Shown: positions 1-8,905, counted from the first letter of the stretch. The stretch: DNA of 64,000 nt from an uncultured Paracoccaceae bacterium (GCA_947492585.1 CANLND010000002.1:1-64000); one strand, 5' to 3'. The notes: generated by a model not told the origin, from the sequence alone. Translations and numbers: made by a program.

Positions 1-57
1 GATCAGACATGTTCACCGCTCGATTTTCGAACTGTGAATCACGCAGCTAAGCGGAAA

Positions 58-1134
58 TCAATGGGTCCTGACCCTAGCCGAGTTCGATGCTTCCAGTTCG
101 TTTTGCTGCCGAATGGATTTCGCCCTGCCAGTCAGTCGATCAAACACTCCACGCAAACCTTTATTCAAACGATCTGAACGCGCCTTGGTTTCTTCGATCC
201 AACGTGCGTTCTGCCCAACCTTCAGCTTATGGCGTTCGTTACGATGGGCTTCATTCATGCCCCGCAGTTTGTCGCGCAATGGATCAAGGTCGCGGTTTTG
301 GCGGTCTTTGATTTGATCGACGAACTCACGCATTTGCCCAGAGAGTTTCTGACGAATGGTTGTTTTTGCCTCACTCACCGAGGGCAAGTTTGCGGGAGAG
401 CCAAGTTTAGCATTTACCTCTTTAGTTTTTATGCCTGTCCACTTGGCAATTGAATGAACATTGCCTTCAACATCCAAGGCAACGAAGCCACGCCGATCAC
501 CACGGGCGAGGAAATACCCTCGATCTTCAAGCGCATTCTTGAAACCTAATTGACTGTCGCATCGTTCCCAAGCCTGCTGAAACGCTTGTTTGATCTCGCG
601 CGGATCAAGACCTTGGCGTTTGGCCTGTTGCCATTCTGCGAGCGTGAAGTTCAGAGGTGATTTGTTCCCATGGGTCGCCAGACCATCTGGCAATTGCCAC
701 CCATGATCCAAGAATAGATCGCGTGATAAGTCCCGCAGCTTGTTCTTGAAGTGCGGTAAGTTGATTGCGGTCAGTGTTTCCGCATCAATGCGGCTCCACA
801 CGGCGTGTGCGTGGCGTCTGCCTTCTTTCTCATGCACGATGACAGCGCGGGGTTGCCCCTCAAGACCAAGCGCTTTCTCGGCGCGATCAGCCGCATCCAA
901 AAACTCTTGTTCAGAGGCCACATGGTCTTGTGGCGGGTTTAAACTCAACGAAAACATAAACTGCTTACAAAAGGTTGCTTTAGAAATCGCGTGGGCCTCA
1001 GAAAAAGCCCCGTGCAAATGTTCAGATAAAAATCCACGCAACTCTAAGCAGTTTACATGATCGTTGTCACGATCATTCATCAGATGATCGGCGAGCGCTT
1101 TCGCACCCGCCCGCTGGGAGCCTTTAAGGATCAT
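58..1134 (-). CDS. Relaxase / mobilization nuclease (MobA/VirD2-like)
   Basis: A DNA-nicking relaxase that would start conjugative transfer at an origin of transfer. The 358-residue protein has the relaxase metal-binding motif HEKEGRRHAHAVW around residues 100-112 (His, then HxH), and a basic, charged C-terminal half. I place the start at 1134 rather than the longer ORF start at 1176 because this gives an ATGA overlap with the upstream mobC-like gene and a natural N-terminus (MILKGSQRAG). It sits at the left edge of the window with no transfer or replication genes visible. It probably belongs to an integrated mobilizable element or island. No classical N-terminal Tyr motif is obvious. The C-terminus is complete, with the stop at 58. 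Confidence 0.85.
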   Translation of the reverse strand: MILKGSQRAGAKALADHLMNDRDNDHVNCLELRGFLSEHLHGAFSEAHAISKATFCKQFMFSLSLNPPQDHVASEQEFLDAADRAEKALGLEGQPRAVIVHEKEGRRHAHAVWSRIDAETLTAINLPHFKNKLRDLSRDLFLDHGWQLPDGLATHGNKSPLNFTLAEWQQAKRQGLDPREIKQAFQQAWERCDSQLGFKNALEDRGYFLARGDRRGFVALDVEGNVHSIAKWTGIKTKEVNAKLGSPANLPSVSEAKTTIRQKLSGQMREFVDQIKDRQNRDLDPLRDKLRGMNEAHRNERHKLKVGQNARWIEETKARSDRLNKGLRGVFDRLTGRAKSIRQQNELEASNSARVRTH

Positions 1135-1487
1135 TGCTTCACCCCCAAGGCTTCCATGATGGTTGCCCTGATCCATGTGACTTCGGCAACGGCACGCTTG
1201 AGGTCTTCTTCCAAGTCAGGATCGACGATCAACGTCCCTTGGTTCAGGTGCTTGGCGATTTGATTGAGATTGTTCGCCTGACGTGTTTGACCCAATCGTG
1301 CCAGCACTTCCGCCAAGAGCTGTTGCTCCGCAACAGGTGGTTTCCGCCGCTTCCGATATTTAGGAGCTTCAGCGACAAAAACCACGGACTTGATATACGA
1401 GGACAACGGCATTGCCCCAGCTTGGTCTTCAAGCTGAGATCGTTCTTCTGGCGTCAGTCTTAACGAAAAAGGTGCGAGGCGGCTCAT
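1131..1487 (-). CDS. MobC-like relaxosome accessory protein
   Basis: A small (118 aa) protein with an N-terminal segment typical of ribbon-helix-helix MobC proteins (SLRLTPEERSQLEDQAG) and the MobC-like middle segment with NNLNQIAKHLNQG. Such proteins bind the origin of transfer and help the relaxase nick DNA. It overlaps the relaxase start by ATGA, so the two are translationally coupled. Inverted repeats lie directly upstream (1495-1543). Family assignment is from pattern; the partner relaxase next door makes it firm. Confidence 0.82.
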   Translation of the reverse strand: MSRLAPFSLRLTPEERSQLEDQAGAMPLSSYIKSVVFVAEAPKYRKRRKPPVAEQQLLAEVLARLGQTRQANNLNQIAKHLNQGTLIVDPDLEEDLKRAVAEVTWIRATIMEALGVKQ

Positions 1488-1494
1488 GGGCGTG

Positions 1495-1543
1495 GCCCCC
1501 GCAGGTGTATTTTGTGGGGCTTGAGAACATCATTCCAGTTCTC
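1495..1543. other. Possible origin of transfer (oriT) upstream of mobC-relaxase
   Basis: Directly before the mobC start there is an inverted repeat GCCCC (1495-1499) / GGGGC (1516-1520), then a second one GAGAAC (1523-1528) / GTTCTC (1538-1543). oriT sites commonly sit just upstream of mobC-relaxase operons and contain such repeats beside the nick site. No known nic consensus was recognised, so this is inference from position. Confidence 0.35.
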
Positions 1544-1910
1544 CAATTCCTCAAAGAGGGTGTTCGAACAAACTTGCTCTCTGTCCGCCACTATTCCCAT
1601 GAAATTCAACGATAATGAATGTGCTTTTGGGGTAAGAAATGTTTTGTATCATTTTCGATTTTTCAAACCAAATATCTAGCCTTTGCTCGAAGGTCGACTG
1701 GCTTTTTCCATCTCGCAGCAGGTGCCATTAGGACAACTACATCGTCCATCGTTTGAGAAACACATCTGCCGAACCGGGCGTTGACGCAGGTTTATCGGGC
1801 GTACCCGCCAGGCGGGATACTCACGGGATGTGACCTGCATAACACCACGCAGAAACCCAACAGAGCGTTGTCATCCCATGCTACGTTCTTGCTGCCCCAA
1901 AATGAGACAA

Positions 1911-1936
1911 GGGGGCCGCGCGGCCCCCTCTTTTTT
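1911..1936 (+). terminator. Intrinsic terminator
   Basis: GGGGGCCGCGCGGCCCCC palindrome followed by CTCTTTTTT on the plus strand. It looks like a plus-strand terminator, but no plus-strand gene ends here. It may be left from an interrupted transcription unit, or act on read-through from the minus-strand gene at 1963. Confidence 0.6.
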
Positions 1937-1962
1937 GGCGTTTCGATCTGTGCGGTCACTCC

Positions 1963-3084
1963 TTACAGGAACACACGCTCCACAAACCAATACGCACCAA
2001 CACAGGAGATGAACGCACTGGCGGGCACGATGACACGACTGTGGTAGATCGCGCTTTTTCTGAACCAGACCCCCACTGCCGCAAAGGCAATGGCGACAAC
2101 TGTCAGCTGCCCCACTTCAACACCGATGTTAAATCCAAGCAGTGCAGCCACAAACTGATCCGACGGCAGGCCAAATTCCCCCAGCACCGAGGCAAAGCCC
2201 AAACCGTGCAGCAGACCAAAGCCAAAGATCAGCGCTGGACGCCAGACATGCAGGCGTTTCACAAAGATGTTTTCTACAGCAACATAGACAATGGACAGCG
2301 CAATCAGCGGTTCAACAATCGCGGGATTGATGGCCACCCACCCCATAGCGCCCAGCGCCAGGGTGATGGTGTGTGCCACAGTAAAGGTACTGATCTGGAC
2401 CAGCAGCGGCCCCATGCGGGCACTAAAAAAGAACAAACCGAGAACAAATAAAATGTGATCCAACCCTTTGGGAAGGATATGGTCAAAGCCCACTGGGATA
2501 TATTCTACAAAAACCTGCATTGTTGTCTTGGACGAACCACCAGACAGGCCAATCTCAGGACTGGTGTCGCCGCCATTCAGGTAGCCGGTGTAAGGCGCCT
2601 CAACACCGTGCTGACGTAGTACAACGGCGCCTGCGCCTTTTGGCCATCCAAAGGTGAAGGTCTGCGCGCCAGCTGGCAATGTGCCCGTCAGATACATACT
2701 GGACGCACGCGGCAAGTCTGTATTGCCCACTTCTGGAATATCAACGCGTGCAAGGGACAGGGCGACGTCGCCGTCTGCAGTTACGCGAACAGTCGACAAC
2801 CAATCCTCGGCAAACTGGCGTACCATCGGCGCCAGCTCATCCGCGCTTAACGCGCGCAATGTGTCATAGTCCTGCGCTTGTGCGGCTGTATCGGTGTTTT
2901 CCATACCATCCAGATCGATGCCGGACACAAAGGCTTCTACGTTCAAGCGCAGGTCGAGCGAAATTTCCTGACCCGTTACCTGAAAATCTGCAATTGTCGG
3001 GGTGACCTCGTGAGCCATCGCGCTAGAGTGCCAAACCACAAGGCTGAGCAACATGCCTAGCTTACCCCAAATTGAGCGTCCCAT
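1963..3084 (-). CDS. HupE/UreJ-family membrane protein
   Basis: A 373-aa protein with an N-terminal signal peptide ending near AMA-HE, a soluble periplasmic domain of about 170 residues, then a C-terminal membrane domain with about six helices. The membrane part carries the HupE/UreJ_2 signatures GLDHILF, FTVAHTIT, GLLHGLGFA and FNIGVEVGQ, whose His and Glu residues suggest metal handling. HupE/UreJ relatives are linked to nickel or cobalt uptake; for this two-domain type the substrate is not established. A good ribosome site (GAGGAAG) precedes the ATG at 3084. It is divergent from a DUF4198 gene whose start is only one base away. Confidence 0.85.
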   Translation of the reverse strand: MGRSIWGKLGMLLSLVVWHSSAMAHEVTPTIADFQVTGQEISLDLRLNVEAFVSGIDLDGMENTDTAAQAQDYDTLRALSADELAPMVRQFAEDWLSTVRVTADGDVALSLARVDIPEVGNTDLPRASSMYLTGTLPAGAQTFTFGWPKGAGAVVLRQHGVEAPYTGYLNGGDTSPEIGLSGGSSKTTMQVFVEYIPVGFDHILPKGLDHILFVLGLFFFSARMGPLLVQISTFTVAHTITLALGAMGWVAINPAIVEPLIALSIVYVAVENIFVKRLHVWRPALIFGFGLLHGLGFASVLGEFGLPSDQFVAALLGFNIGVEVGQLTVVAIAFAAVGVWFRKSAIYHSRVIVPASAFISCVGAYWFVERVFL

Positions 3085-3085
3085 A

Positions 3086-3916
3086 ATGTCTTTACTTCCT
3101 CATCTTAAAATCAAATATTTAGTTCAAGCTATTTCAACAGTTTTGTGCACCACAATAGCGCAGCCCGTTCTTGCACATGAATTTTGGATAGCGCCAGAAA
3201 ATTATTCTGTCGCCGCAAACGTCCCCCTCCAAATCGACCTGAAGAACGGCCAAAACTTTGAAGGTATCCGCCAGCCTTACTTCGATCGCAGCAGCACCCG
3301 CTTGGATATCGTACAGGGGGAAACACTCACGCCTTACGCAGGGCGCGCAGGCGACCTTCCTGCGGTGACATTAACAGACGCACAGGAGGGGTTGTTGGTG
3401 TTGGCGCATGAAACACGAAAGGAGTATCTGGTCTACGACACATTTGCAGAGTTTCAGAGCTTTGTGGAACACAAAGGCTTGTCTCACGCGATTTCAGACC
3501 ACATCGCACGCGGACTACCGCAAAACGGTTTTGAAGAAACCTACAGTCGCCATGCAAAAGCGCTGGTTTCGGTGGGCACCGGGGCTGGTGCAGATCGGGC
3601 GCTGGGATTGGCGCATGAGATCGTCTCTCTCAACAATCCTTACACAACAGCCGCAGGTTCCGAGCTGCAGTTTCAGTTGATGTACCAGAACCAACCCCGT
3701 GCAAATGCGCAAATCGATCTATTTGAACGCACCCCTGATGGCGCAGTGATGCAAAGGCTGCTGCACAGTGATCAGGATGGGAAGTTTGCATTTTCGCCAA
3801 CCCCTGGTGCGACCTACCTGCTCAATTCTGTCGCGCTACGGGCCGCAGCAGCAGACGACACCGCAGTCTGGCGCTCGCTTTGGGCCACGCTGACCTTTGC
3901 AGTGCCATTGCAATAA
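3086..3916 (+). CDS. DUF4198-type periplasmic protein
   Basis: A 276-aa exported protein whose signal peptide ends at PVLA-HEFW, the usual N-terminus of DUF4198 proteins. These are periplasmic proteins often found beside nickel/cobalt transporters and TonB systems. The C-terminal part resembles a carboxypeptidase-regulatory-like beta-sandwich (ANAQIDLFERTPDG). The start is uncertain: ATG 3086 has no clear ribosome site, and the alternative ATG 3053 has a weak AAGG and would overlap hupE by 32 bases. Next to a HupE-family protein, a role in metal uptake is plausible but inferred. Confidence 0.7.
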   Translation: MSLLPHLKIKYLVQAISTVLCTTIAQPVLAHEFWIAPENYSVAANVPLQIDLKNGQNFEGIRQPYFDRSSTRLDIVQGETLTPYAGRAGDLPAVTLTDAQEGLLVLAHETRKEYLVYDTFAEFQSFVEHKGLSHAISDHIARGLPQNGFEETYSRHAKALVSVGTGAGADRALGLAHEIVSLNNPYTTAAGSELQFQLMYQNQPRANAQIDLFERTPDGAVMQRLLHSDQDGKFAFSPTPGATYLLNSVALRAAAADDTAVWRSLWATLTFAVPLQ

Positions 3917-3967
3917 ACTTGGCTCAAACCGGGTTGCGAGGGGCGAAAAAGGCTGCAATAGGAAGGT

Positions 3968-4876
3968 ATGACACAGGTTAATACCCCCCTCTCTCCGCAA
4001 ATCTTGTGCATCGGTTCCGTTCTTTGGGACGTGGTCGGGCGCTGCTCTTCTGAAATGCGTTTTGGCAATGACATGCCCGGGCGCATTACCCGCCTGCCCG
4101 GTGGAGTCGCGATGAACATCGCTATGACCCTCGCGCGGTTTGGCATGCAACCCGCATTGCTTAGTGCGGTGGGGCGTGACGCCGAAGGTGATGAACTGGT
4201 ACGCGCCTGCGGCCAACTGGGCCTGAACACGGACTATCTGTATCGTTCAGATGATCTGCCAACCGATCGCTATATGGCCGTCGAAGGCGCCAACGGACTG
4301 ATCGCCGCGATTGCGGACGCACATTCTCTTGAGGCCGCAGGCAACAAAATCCTGCGCGCACTGGAAGACGGCACCCTGGGTGACGAAAGCACGCCGTTCA
4401 CCGGATTGATGGCGCTGGATGGCAATCTTACGCTGTCGCTGCTCGATCATATCGCCGCCAACCCTGCCTTTGCCCAGTCGGACCTACGGGTTGCCCCGGC
4501 GTCGCCGGGAAAGGCAGAGCGTCTACGCCCCTTCTTGACCCGTACGCGCGGTACGCTTTATGTCAATCTCGAAGAGGCCGGGCTATTGTGCCAAACCACA
4601 TTCGACGACAGTGAAAGCGCTGCCAGCGGCTTGCTGGAGCGTGGCGCAGCCCGTGTTCTGGTCACAGATGGTGGTAAAAGCGCTACCGAGGCGGACCAAG
4701 CTGCCTGTGTCACTCAAGCCCCCCCCACCGTGACCGTTGCGCGCGTCACTGGCGCCGGGGATACATTTATGGCTGCGCATATCGCGGCAGAGGCGCGTGG
4801 CGAAGACCGCACAACCGCCCTGAATGCCGCATTGAACGCAGCTGCCACCTATGTTTCCGGAGAACCTCCGCTGTGA
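3968..4876 (+). CDS. psuK: Pseudouridine kinase (PfkB family)
   Basis: A 302-aa PfkB-family sugar kinase. The family start signature (GSVLWDVVG), the glycine-rich PGGVAMNIA segment near residue 44 and the catalytic VTGAGD motif (Asp265) are present. The PfkB family is broad, but this gene overlaps psuG by GTGA. PsuK phosphorylates pseudouridine to its 5'-phosphate, which PsuG then splits to uracil and ribose 5-phosphate. Function is therefore assigned from the operon plus the family. The gene is preceded by AGGAAGGT about 6-10 bases upstream of the ATG. Confidence 0.88.
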   Translation: MTQVNTPLSPQILCIGSVLWDVVGRCSSEMRFGNDMPGRITRLPGGVAMNIAMTLARFGMQPALLSAVGRDAEGDELVRACGQLGLNTDYLYRSDDLPTDRYMAVEGANGLIAAIADAHSLEAAGNKILRALEDGTLGDESTPFTGLMALDGNLTLSLLDHIAANPAFAQSDLRVAPASPGKAERLRPFLTRTRGTLYVNLEEAGLLCQTTFDDSESAASGLLERGAARVLVTDGGKSATEADQAACVTQAPPTVTVARVTGAGDTFMAAHIAAEARGEDRTTALNAALNAAATYVSGEPPL

Positions 4877-5787
4877 TCAAAATCGCCTATTCCGCAGAAG
4901 TCGACAAAGCCAAGGCCGAAGGCGGCCCGATTGTCGCACTGGAAAGCACTATCATCACCCATGGCATGCCATACCCACGCAACGTTGAGACGGCAGCTTT
5001 GGTCGAACAGGACATCCGCGACGCGGGCGCCACTCCGGCGACCATGGCCGTGATAAAAGGCGTGTTGCACGTGGGTCTGGAAACAGATCAGCTGCAAGAA
5101 CTCGGTCAGGCCAAAAACGTCGCAAAGATCAGCCGCGCGGATATGGCGGCCTGCATCGCAACGGGTGGCACTGGCGCGACCACTGTGGCGGCCACCATGA
5201 TCGCAGCCCGATTGGCTGGTATTGCAGTCTTTGCCACGGGTGGCATTGGAGGCGTGCACAAAGGTGGCGAAACCTCCTTTGACATTTCAGCAGACTTGCA
5301 GGAGCTGGCTCAAACACCGGTGAACGTGATCTGCGCCGGCGCCAAGGCCATTCTGGATCTTGCGCTGACATTGGAATACCTGGAAACCCAAGGCGTTCCG
5401 GTCATCACCTATGGCCAAGACACCCTGCCCGCCTTCTGGTCTGCCCAATCCGATCTGCCGGCACCTTTGCGGATGGACGATGTCGCATTGATTGCGCGCG
5501 CTTATGCGGCGCGGCGCGACATTGGGCTGCCCGGTGGCCAATTAATCGCCAACCCGATCCCCGCAGACGCCCAGATCCCGATCGAGGAACTGACGCCCAT
5601 TCTTGCACAAGCGCAAAAAGAAGCGGATGCCTTGGGCGTGAGCGGCAAGGCCGTGACTCCCTTCCTATTGCAGCGCATTTTCGAACTGACAGAAGGCCGC
5701 TCGCTTGAGGCAAACATTGCGCTGGTCCGCAATAACGCCAAATTGGCGGCGCGATTGGCACAGGAATTGAACAAACTGGCCAAATGA
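4873..5787 (+). CDS. psuG: Pseudouridine-5'-phosphate glycosidase
   Basis: A 304-aa protein that matches the PsuG (YeiN/IndA) family along its full length: VALESTIITHGMPYP near residue 22, the GGTGATTVAATM and GGIGGVHKGGE segments, and CAGAKAILD. It cleaves the C-C glycosidic bond of pseudouridine 5'-phosphate in the cytoplasm. Translation starts at GTG 4873, overlapping the psuK stop. A long imperfect hairpin at 5795-5827 follows the stop. Confidence 0.95.
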   Translation: MIKIAYSAEVDKAKAEGGPIVALESTIITHGMPYPRNVETAALVEQDIRDAGATPATMAVIKGVLHVGLETDQLQELGQAKNVAKISRADMAACIATGGTGATTVAATMIAARLAGIAVFATGGIGGVHKGGETSFDISADLQELAQTPVNVICAGAKAILDLALTLEYLETQGVPVITYGQDTLPAFWSAQSDLPAPLRMDDVALIARAYAARRDIGLPGGQLIANPIPADAQIPIEELTPILAQAQKEADALGVSGKAVTPFLLQRIFELTEGRSLEANIALVRNNAKLAARLAQELNKLAK

Positions 5788-5794
5788 TTGCCTT

Positions 5795-5827
5795 TTGCAC
5801 GTCATGGCCCATTGCCGTGGCGTGCAA
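5795..5827 (+). terminator. Hairpin after psuG
   Basis: TTGCACG (5795-5801) pairs with CGTGCAA (5821-5827), with further imperfect pairing (CA.GGC / GCC.TG) inside. No T-run follows. Probably the end of the psuKG transcript. Confidence 0.45.
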
Positions 5828-5867
5828 CACTTCATAGTTTGCAAGCGTCCAATGGAATTAATGTACA

Positions 5868-6554
5868 ATGACGACGCCTTTTGATGAAGAACCTCATAAA
5901 GGACCGGGCCTGTTCGCCAGCCTGCGCGCCTCTTTTTTAACCGGGATTGTAGTCATTGCACCAGTTGGGTTGACCATCTGGCTGTTGTGGAGCGCGATGG
6001 GTTGGGTTGATGGCGTGGTGTTGCCATTGGTGCCCGAAACCATCCAGCCTGAGAAATATATTGGGATCAACCTACGTGGTGTAGGCCTGATCATCTTCTT
6101 ACTCTTTACCATTGTCGTGGGTTGGATCGCAAAGGGGCTGATCGGCCGCTCGATGATCAACTTTGCCGAAGGGCTGGTCGACCGTATGCCGGTGGTGCGC
6201 ACCATCTATTCCGGCATTAAACAAATCTCAGAAACAGTTTTTGCCAAATCCGATCGCAGCTTTGAACGCGCCTGCATGATCGAATATCCCCGCAAAGGTA
6301 TCTGGGCGATTGGTTTCATCTCAACCACTGCCAAGGGCGAAATCGCCCAACAAGCCAATACCACGGGTGATCTCGTGGGGGTGTTTGTGCCAACCACGCC
6401 CAACCCAACCTCAGGTTTCCTGCTGTATTTCCCGCAGGAAGACGTGGTTGAACTGGAGATGAGCGTGGAGGAAGCGGCCAAGCTGGTGATTTCCGCCGGG
6501 TTGGTTTACCCAAACGCCAAAGATCCTTCAAAACCTGAAAACGCTTCGAAATAA
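5868..6554 (+). CDS. DUF502 family membrane protein
   Basis: A 228-aa protein with two N-terminal membrane helices (about residues 22-46 and 67-92) followed by a soluble domain starting at GRSMINFAEGLVDRMPVVRTIYSGIKQ, the hallmark of the DUF502 family. The family is widespread in proteobacteria and plants (COV-like) but its molecular function is not known. It stands alone, followed by a perfect hairpin shared with the convergent patatin gene. Confidence 0.9.
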   Translation: MTTPFDEEPHKGPGLFASLRASFLTGIVVIAPVGLTIWLLWSAMGWVDGVVLPLVPETIQPEKYIGINLRGVGLIIFLLFTIVVGWIAKGLIGRSMINFAEGLVDRMPVVRTIYSGIKQISETVFAKSDRSFERACMIEYPRKGIWAIGFISTTAKGEIAQQANTTGDLVGVFVPTTPNPTSGFLLYFPQEDVVELEMSVEEAAKLVISAGLVYPNAKDPSKPENASK

Positions 6555-6560
6555 ACACCT

Positions 6561-6587
6561 TAAGAGGCGTAATACATACGCCTCTTA
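6561..6587. terminator. Bidirectional hairpin between convergent genes
   Basis: TAAGAGGCGT (6561-6570) and ACGCCTCTTA (6578-6587) form a perfect 10-bp stem with a 7-base loop, exactly between the two convergent stop codons. Confidence 0.7.
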
Positions 6588-7619
6588 GCCAAACATTTCC
6601 GTCAAATTCACCGTTGATCGCGCCCCTAGATCAGATTTATGGGCGGCTAAGAACCGCTCGGCGCCCTGTCGACCTGCGCGCTTCAGCTGAGACAGGATCT
6701 GCGGAACTGGCATCATTTTGGTGGTCACCGACAATTGACGCATCATGTCATCGTCCGCGATCATATGCACAAACACTTCCTGCATTTTCCCCTGCTCCAG
6801 TGTTCCATCCTGGAGCATCCGCTGCACAAAAGAAATCGCACGCAGTTCACGTAGCAACGACGAGTTAAAGCTGATCTCATTTACCCGGTTTTGAATATCC
6901 TGTGGTGACTTCGGGATTTCATCCCGTTCAAGCGGATTGATATTCACAACCAGAACATCTGATGGCAAGCCTTTGTTAAACAATGGAAACAGCGCAGGGT
7001 TTCCAGAGTACCCACCATCCCAATAGGCCTCAACCCGTTGGGTTTTGGGGTCTTCGATCTCAACCGCCTGAAACAGGCTTGGTAGGCAGGCCGAGGCCAG
7101 AATTGCTGAGGTCGAAATCTCATCCCCGGTAAACACCCTCACCTTGCCCGTCCGTACCGACGTGGCACAAACAAACAAATCCGGCCCCTCGTCACAACAG
7201 ATCTCTTGGAAATTGAACGCATCTACAACAGCTTCCAATGGGTTATTGTAAAACGCCCCAAGATGGTATGGCGACACGAGCTGGCTCATCATGTCGAGCG
7301 GCGTATATGGCACAAGACGTTCGAACATCTCAATCCACCCAACCGCATCCACACCTGCATACCACCGGCTCATCCGGTCATCACGCAGGGCCCCCATCCG
7401 TTGCCACAGCTGATCCAAACACTGTTTGCCCCCCAAACGCCCCCCATGCACCAGCCCAGCCTTTAGCGCAGCACCGTTCAACGCACCGGCCGAAGTCCCT
7501 GTGATTGCAGAAATTTCAACGTCTTCTTCTTCGAGAAGGCGATCTAAAACTCCCCAGGTAAACGCGCCATGCGCGCCGCCGCCCTGCAGCGCCAGATTAA
7601 TCCGTTTCAGGGCTGCCAT
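6585..7619 (-). CDS. Patatin-like phospholipase
   Basis: A 344-aa patatin-fold lipid acyl hydrolase. The glycine-rich oxyanion motif GGGAHG is at residues 13-18, the nucleophile elbow GTSAG at 41-45 (Ser43), and the dyad Asp is in the later WDGGYSG segment. It would hydrolyse fatty acyl esters; the substrate is unknown. The start at 7619 (rather than 7649) is chosen because AGGAG sits 7 bases upstream and the protein then begins properly. It overlaps the end of the pentapeptide-repeat gene by 23 bases, so the two are co-transcribed. Confidence 0.9.
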   Translation of the reverse strand: MAALKRINLALQGGGAHGAFTWGVLDRLLEEEDVEISAITGTSAGALNGAALKAGLVHGGRLGGKQCLDQLWQRMGALRDDRMSRWYAGVDAVGWIEMFERLVPYTPLDMMSQLVSPYHLGAFYNNPLEAVVDAFNFQEICCDEGPDLFVCATSVRTGKVRVFTGDEISTSAILASACLPSLFQAVEIEDPKTQRVEAYWDGGYSGNPALFPLFNKGLPSDVLVVNINPLERDEIPKSPQDIQNRVNEISFNSSLLRELRAISFVQRMLQDGTLEQGKMQEVFVHMIADDDMMRQLSVTTKMMPVPQILSQLKRAGRQGAERFLAAHKSDLGARSTVNLTEMFG

Positions 7620-7956
7620 CGATGCACTCCTGTGCCTGATACGCTGCAAAGAGATCCGAGACCTTCACGCCATTGATGGTCATATCGGTGAGGTCCGCGT
7701 CCGAGATGGCAACGCCTCTGAGATTGGCGTTGCAAATCGTTGCACCTGACATGTTGACGTTTTCAAATCTCGCATCAGACAAGTTTGCATTTCCAAACCG
7801 TATCTGTGTCCCCAGAATATTTTCGAACGCCGCGTCAACAAGATGTGCATCAATAAACTTGGCGCCTTTTAGGCTCACACGAGAAAAACGTGAGCCGCAA
7901 AGGTACATGTTGTCCAATTCAAGTTTATCATTCCCAGCTTCGGGTTCATTACTCAT
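7597..7956 (-). CDS. Pentapeptide-repeat protein
   Basis: A 119-aa protein made mostly of A(D/N)LxxAxF-type pentapeptide repeats from about residue 17 to 98 (for example LKGAKF, LVDAAF, LSDARF, LRGVAI, LTDMTI), forming a short right-handed beta-helix. No signal peptide. The function is unknown. Its 3' end overlaps the patatin gene by 23 bases, suggesting a linked role. Confidence 0.85.
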   Translation of the reverse strand: MSNEPEAGNDKLELDNMYLCGSRFSRVSLKGAKFIDAHLVDAAFENILGTQIRFGNANLSDARFENVNMSGATICNANLRGVAISDADLTDMTINGVKVSDLFAAYQAQECIDGSPETD

Positions 7957-7989
7957 AAAACATACCTTTCAATAAGATAGCGCGAAAAA

Positions 7990-8763
7990 TTAAAGTGCGG
8001 TCCACCCACCATCGACGCTGATCGTGGTGCCCGTAACCTGAGCCGCAGCATCTGAGGCCAGATAGATCGCGGTTCCGCCCAATTGCTCCACAGTCGCAAA
8101 TTCACGTGACGGCTGACGTTCCAGCATCACTTTCTTGATCACTTCTTCGCGGCCCATGTTGTATTTTTCCATAGTGGCGGGGATCTGGGCCTCAACCAAA
8201 GGTGTAAGAACATAGCCCGGGCAAATGGCATTGCAGGTGATCGGCTCCTGAGCGGTCTCCAATGCGACAGATTTGGTCATGCCAACAACACCATGTTTCG
8301 CCGCGACATAAGCCGATTTGTAGGGCGATGCCGTCAATCCATGCGCAGAGGCGATATTGATCACCCGGCCCCAGCCGGCCGCGCGCATCTTGGGCAGTGC
8401 GGCCGCCGTCGTGTGAAACACCGACGACATATTGATCGCAATGATGGCGTCCCATTTTTCCGTCGGGAATTCATCAATCGGTGCAACGTGCTGAATACCT
8501 GCGTTGTTGATCAAAATATCGCAGGCACCCGACTGTTCGATCAATGCGCGACAGGCCTCTGCACTGGACATATCGGCCTGAATGTAACGCGCGGTCACAC
8601 CAAATTCTGCAGCAATTTCAGCAGCTAAACGGTGATCTTCGTCTCTGTCGCTAAAGGAGTTCAGCACCACATCCGCGCCTGCCTTGGCCAATTCCCGCGC
8701 CACACCCAGACCGATGCCGGAATTTGAACCGGTAATTACCGCCGTTTTACCTTTTAACGTCAT
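7990..8763 (-). CDS. bdhA: 3-hydroxybutyrate dehydrogenase
   Basis: A 257-aa short-chain dehydrogenase with the NAD-binding TGSNSGIG motif at residues 11-18, NNAG, and the catalytic YVAAK. The sequence after the active site (ICPGYVLTPLVEAQIP) is typical of D-3-hydroxybutyrate dehydrogenase, which oxidises 3-hydroxybutyrate to acetoacetate in polyhydroxybutyrate turnover. The start at 8763 (MTLKGK) is preceded by AGGGGA and gives the normal family length. A promoter and a terminator-like hairpin lie upstream on the same strand (8907-9017), so expression may involve an attenuated leader. Confidence 0.88.
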   Translation of the reverse strand: MTLKGKTAVITGSNSGIGLGVARELAKAGADVVLNSFSDRDEDHRLAAEIAAEFGVTARYIQADMSSAEACRALIEQSGACDILINNAGIQHVAPIDEFPTEKWDAIIAINMSSVFHTTAAALPKMRAAGWGRVINIASAHGLTASPYKSAYVAAKHGVVGMTKSVALETAQEPITCNAICPGYVLTPLVEAQIPATMEKYNMGREEVIKKVMLERQPSREFATVEQLGGTAIYLASDAAAQVTGTTISVDGGWTAL

Positions 8764-8905
8764 ATTGCTCTTTCCCCTGAAATGCATTTGATGCTAGTGC
8801 ACAGCCCTGCTGTACTGCATGTGCGCAAAGGAAACAATTTTAGCGCCAGCCGTTCAAGGCTGTATCCGGCACCTGACTAACGATTTCCACAATATGAATC
8901 TGCGC

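Larger units (their letters stand above)
1488..1962. other. Intergenic region, edge of mobile segment
   Basis: This 475-base gap between the mob genes and the hupE-like gene holds the possible oriT at its left end and a terminator at 1911-1936. The middle (about 1560-1900) is AT-richer than its surroundings, with no convincing ORF, tRNA or integrase site. It may be the junction between an inserted element and the chromosome. Confidence 0.5.

Noticed and set aside
1781-2047. 88-aa plus-strand ORF over a terminator
   Set aside because: It runs through a strong terminator into antisense hupE and has no features.
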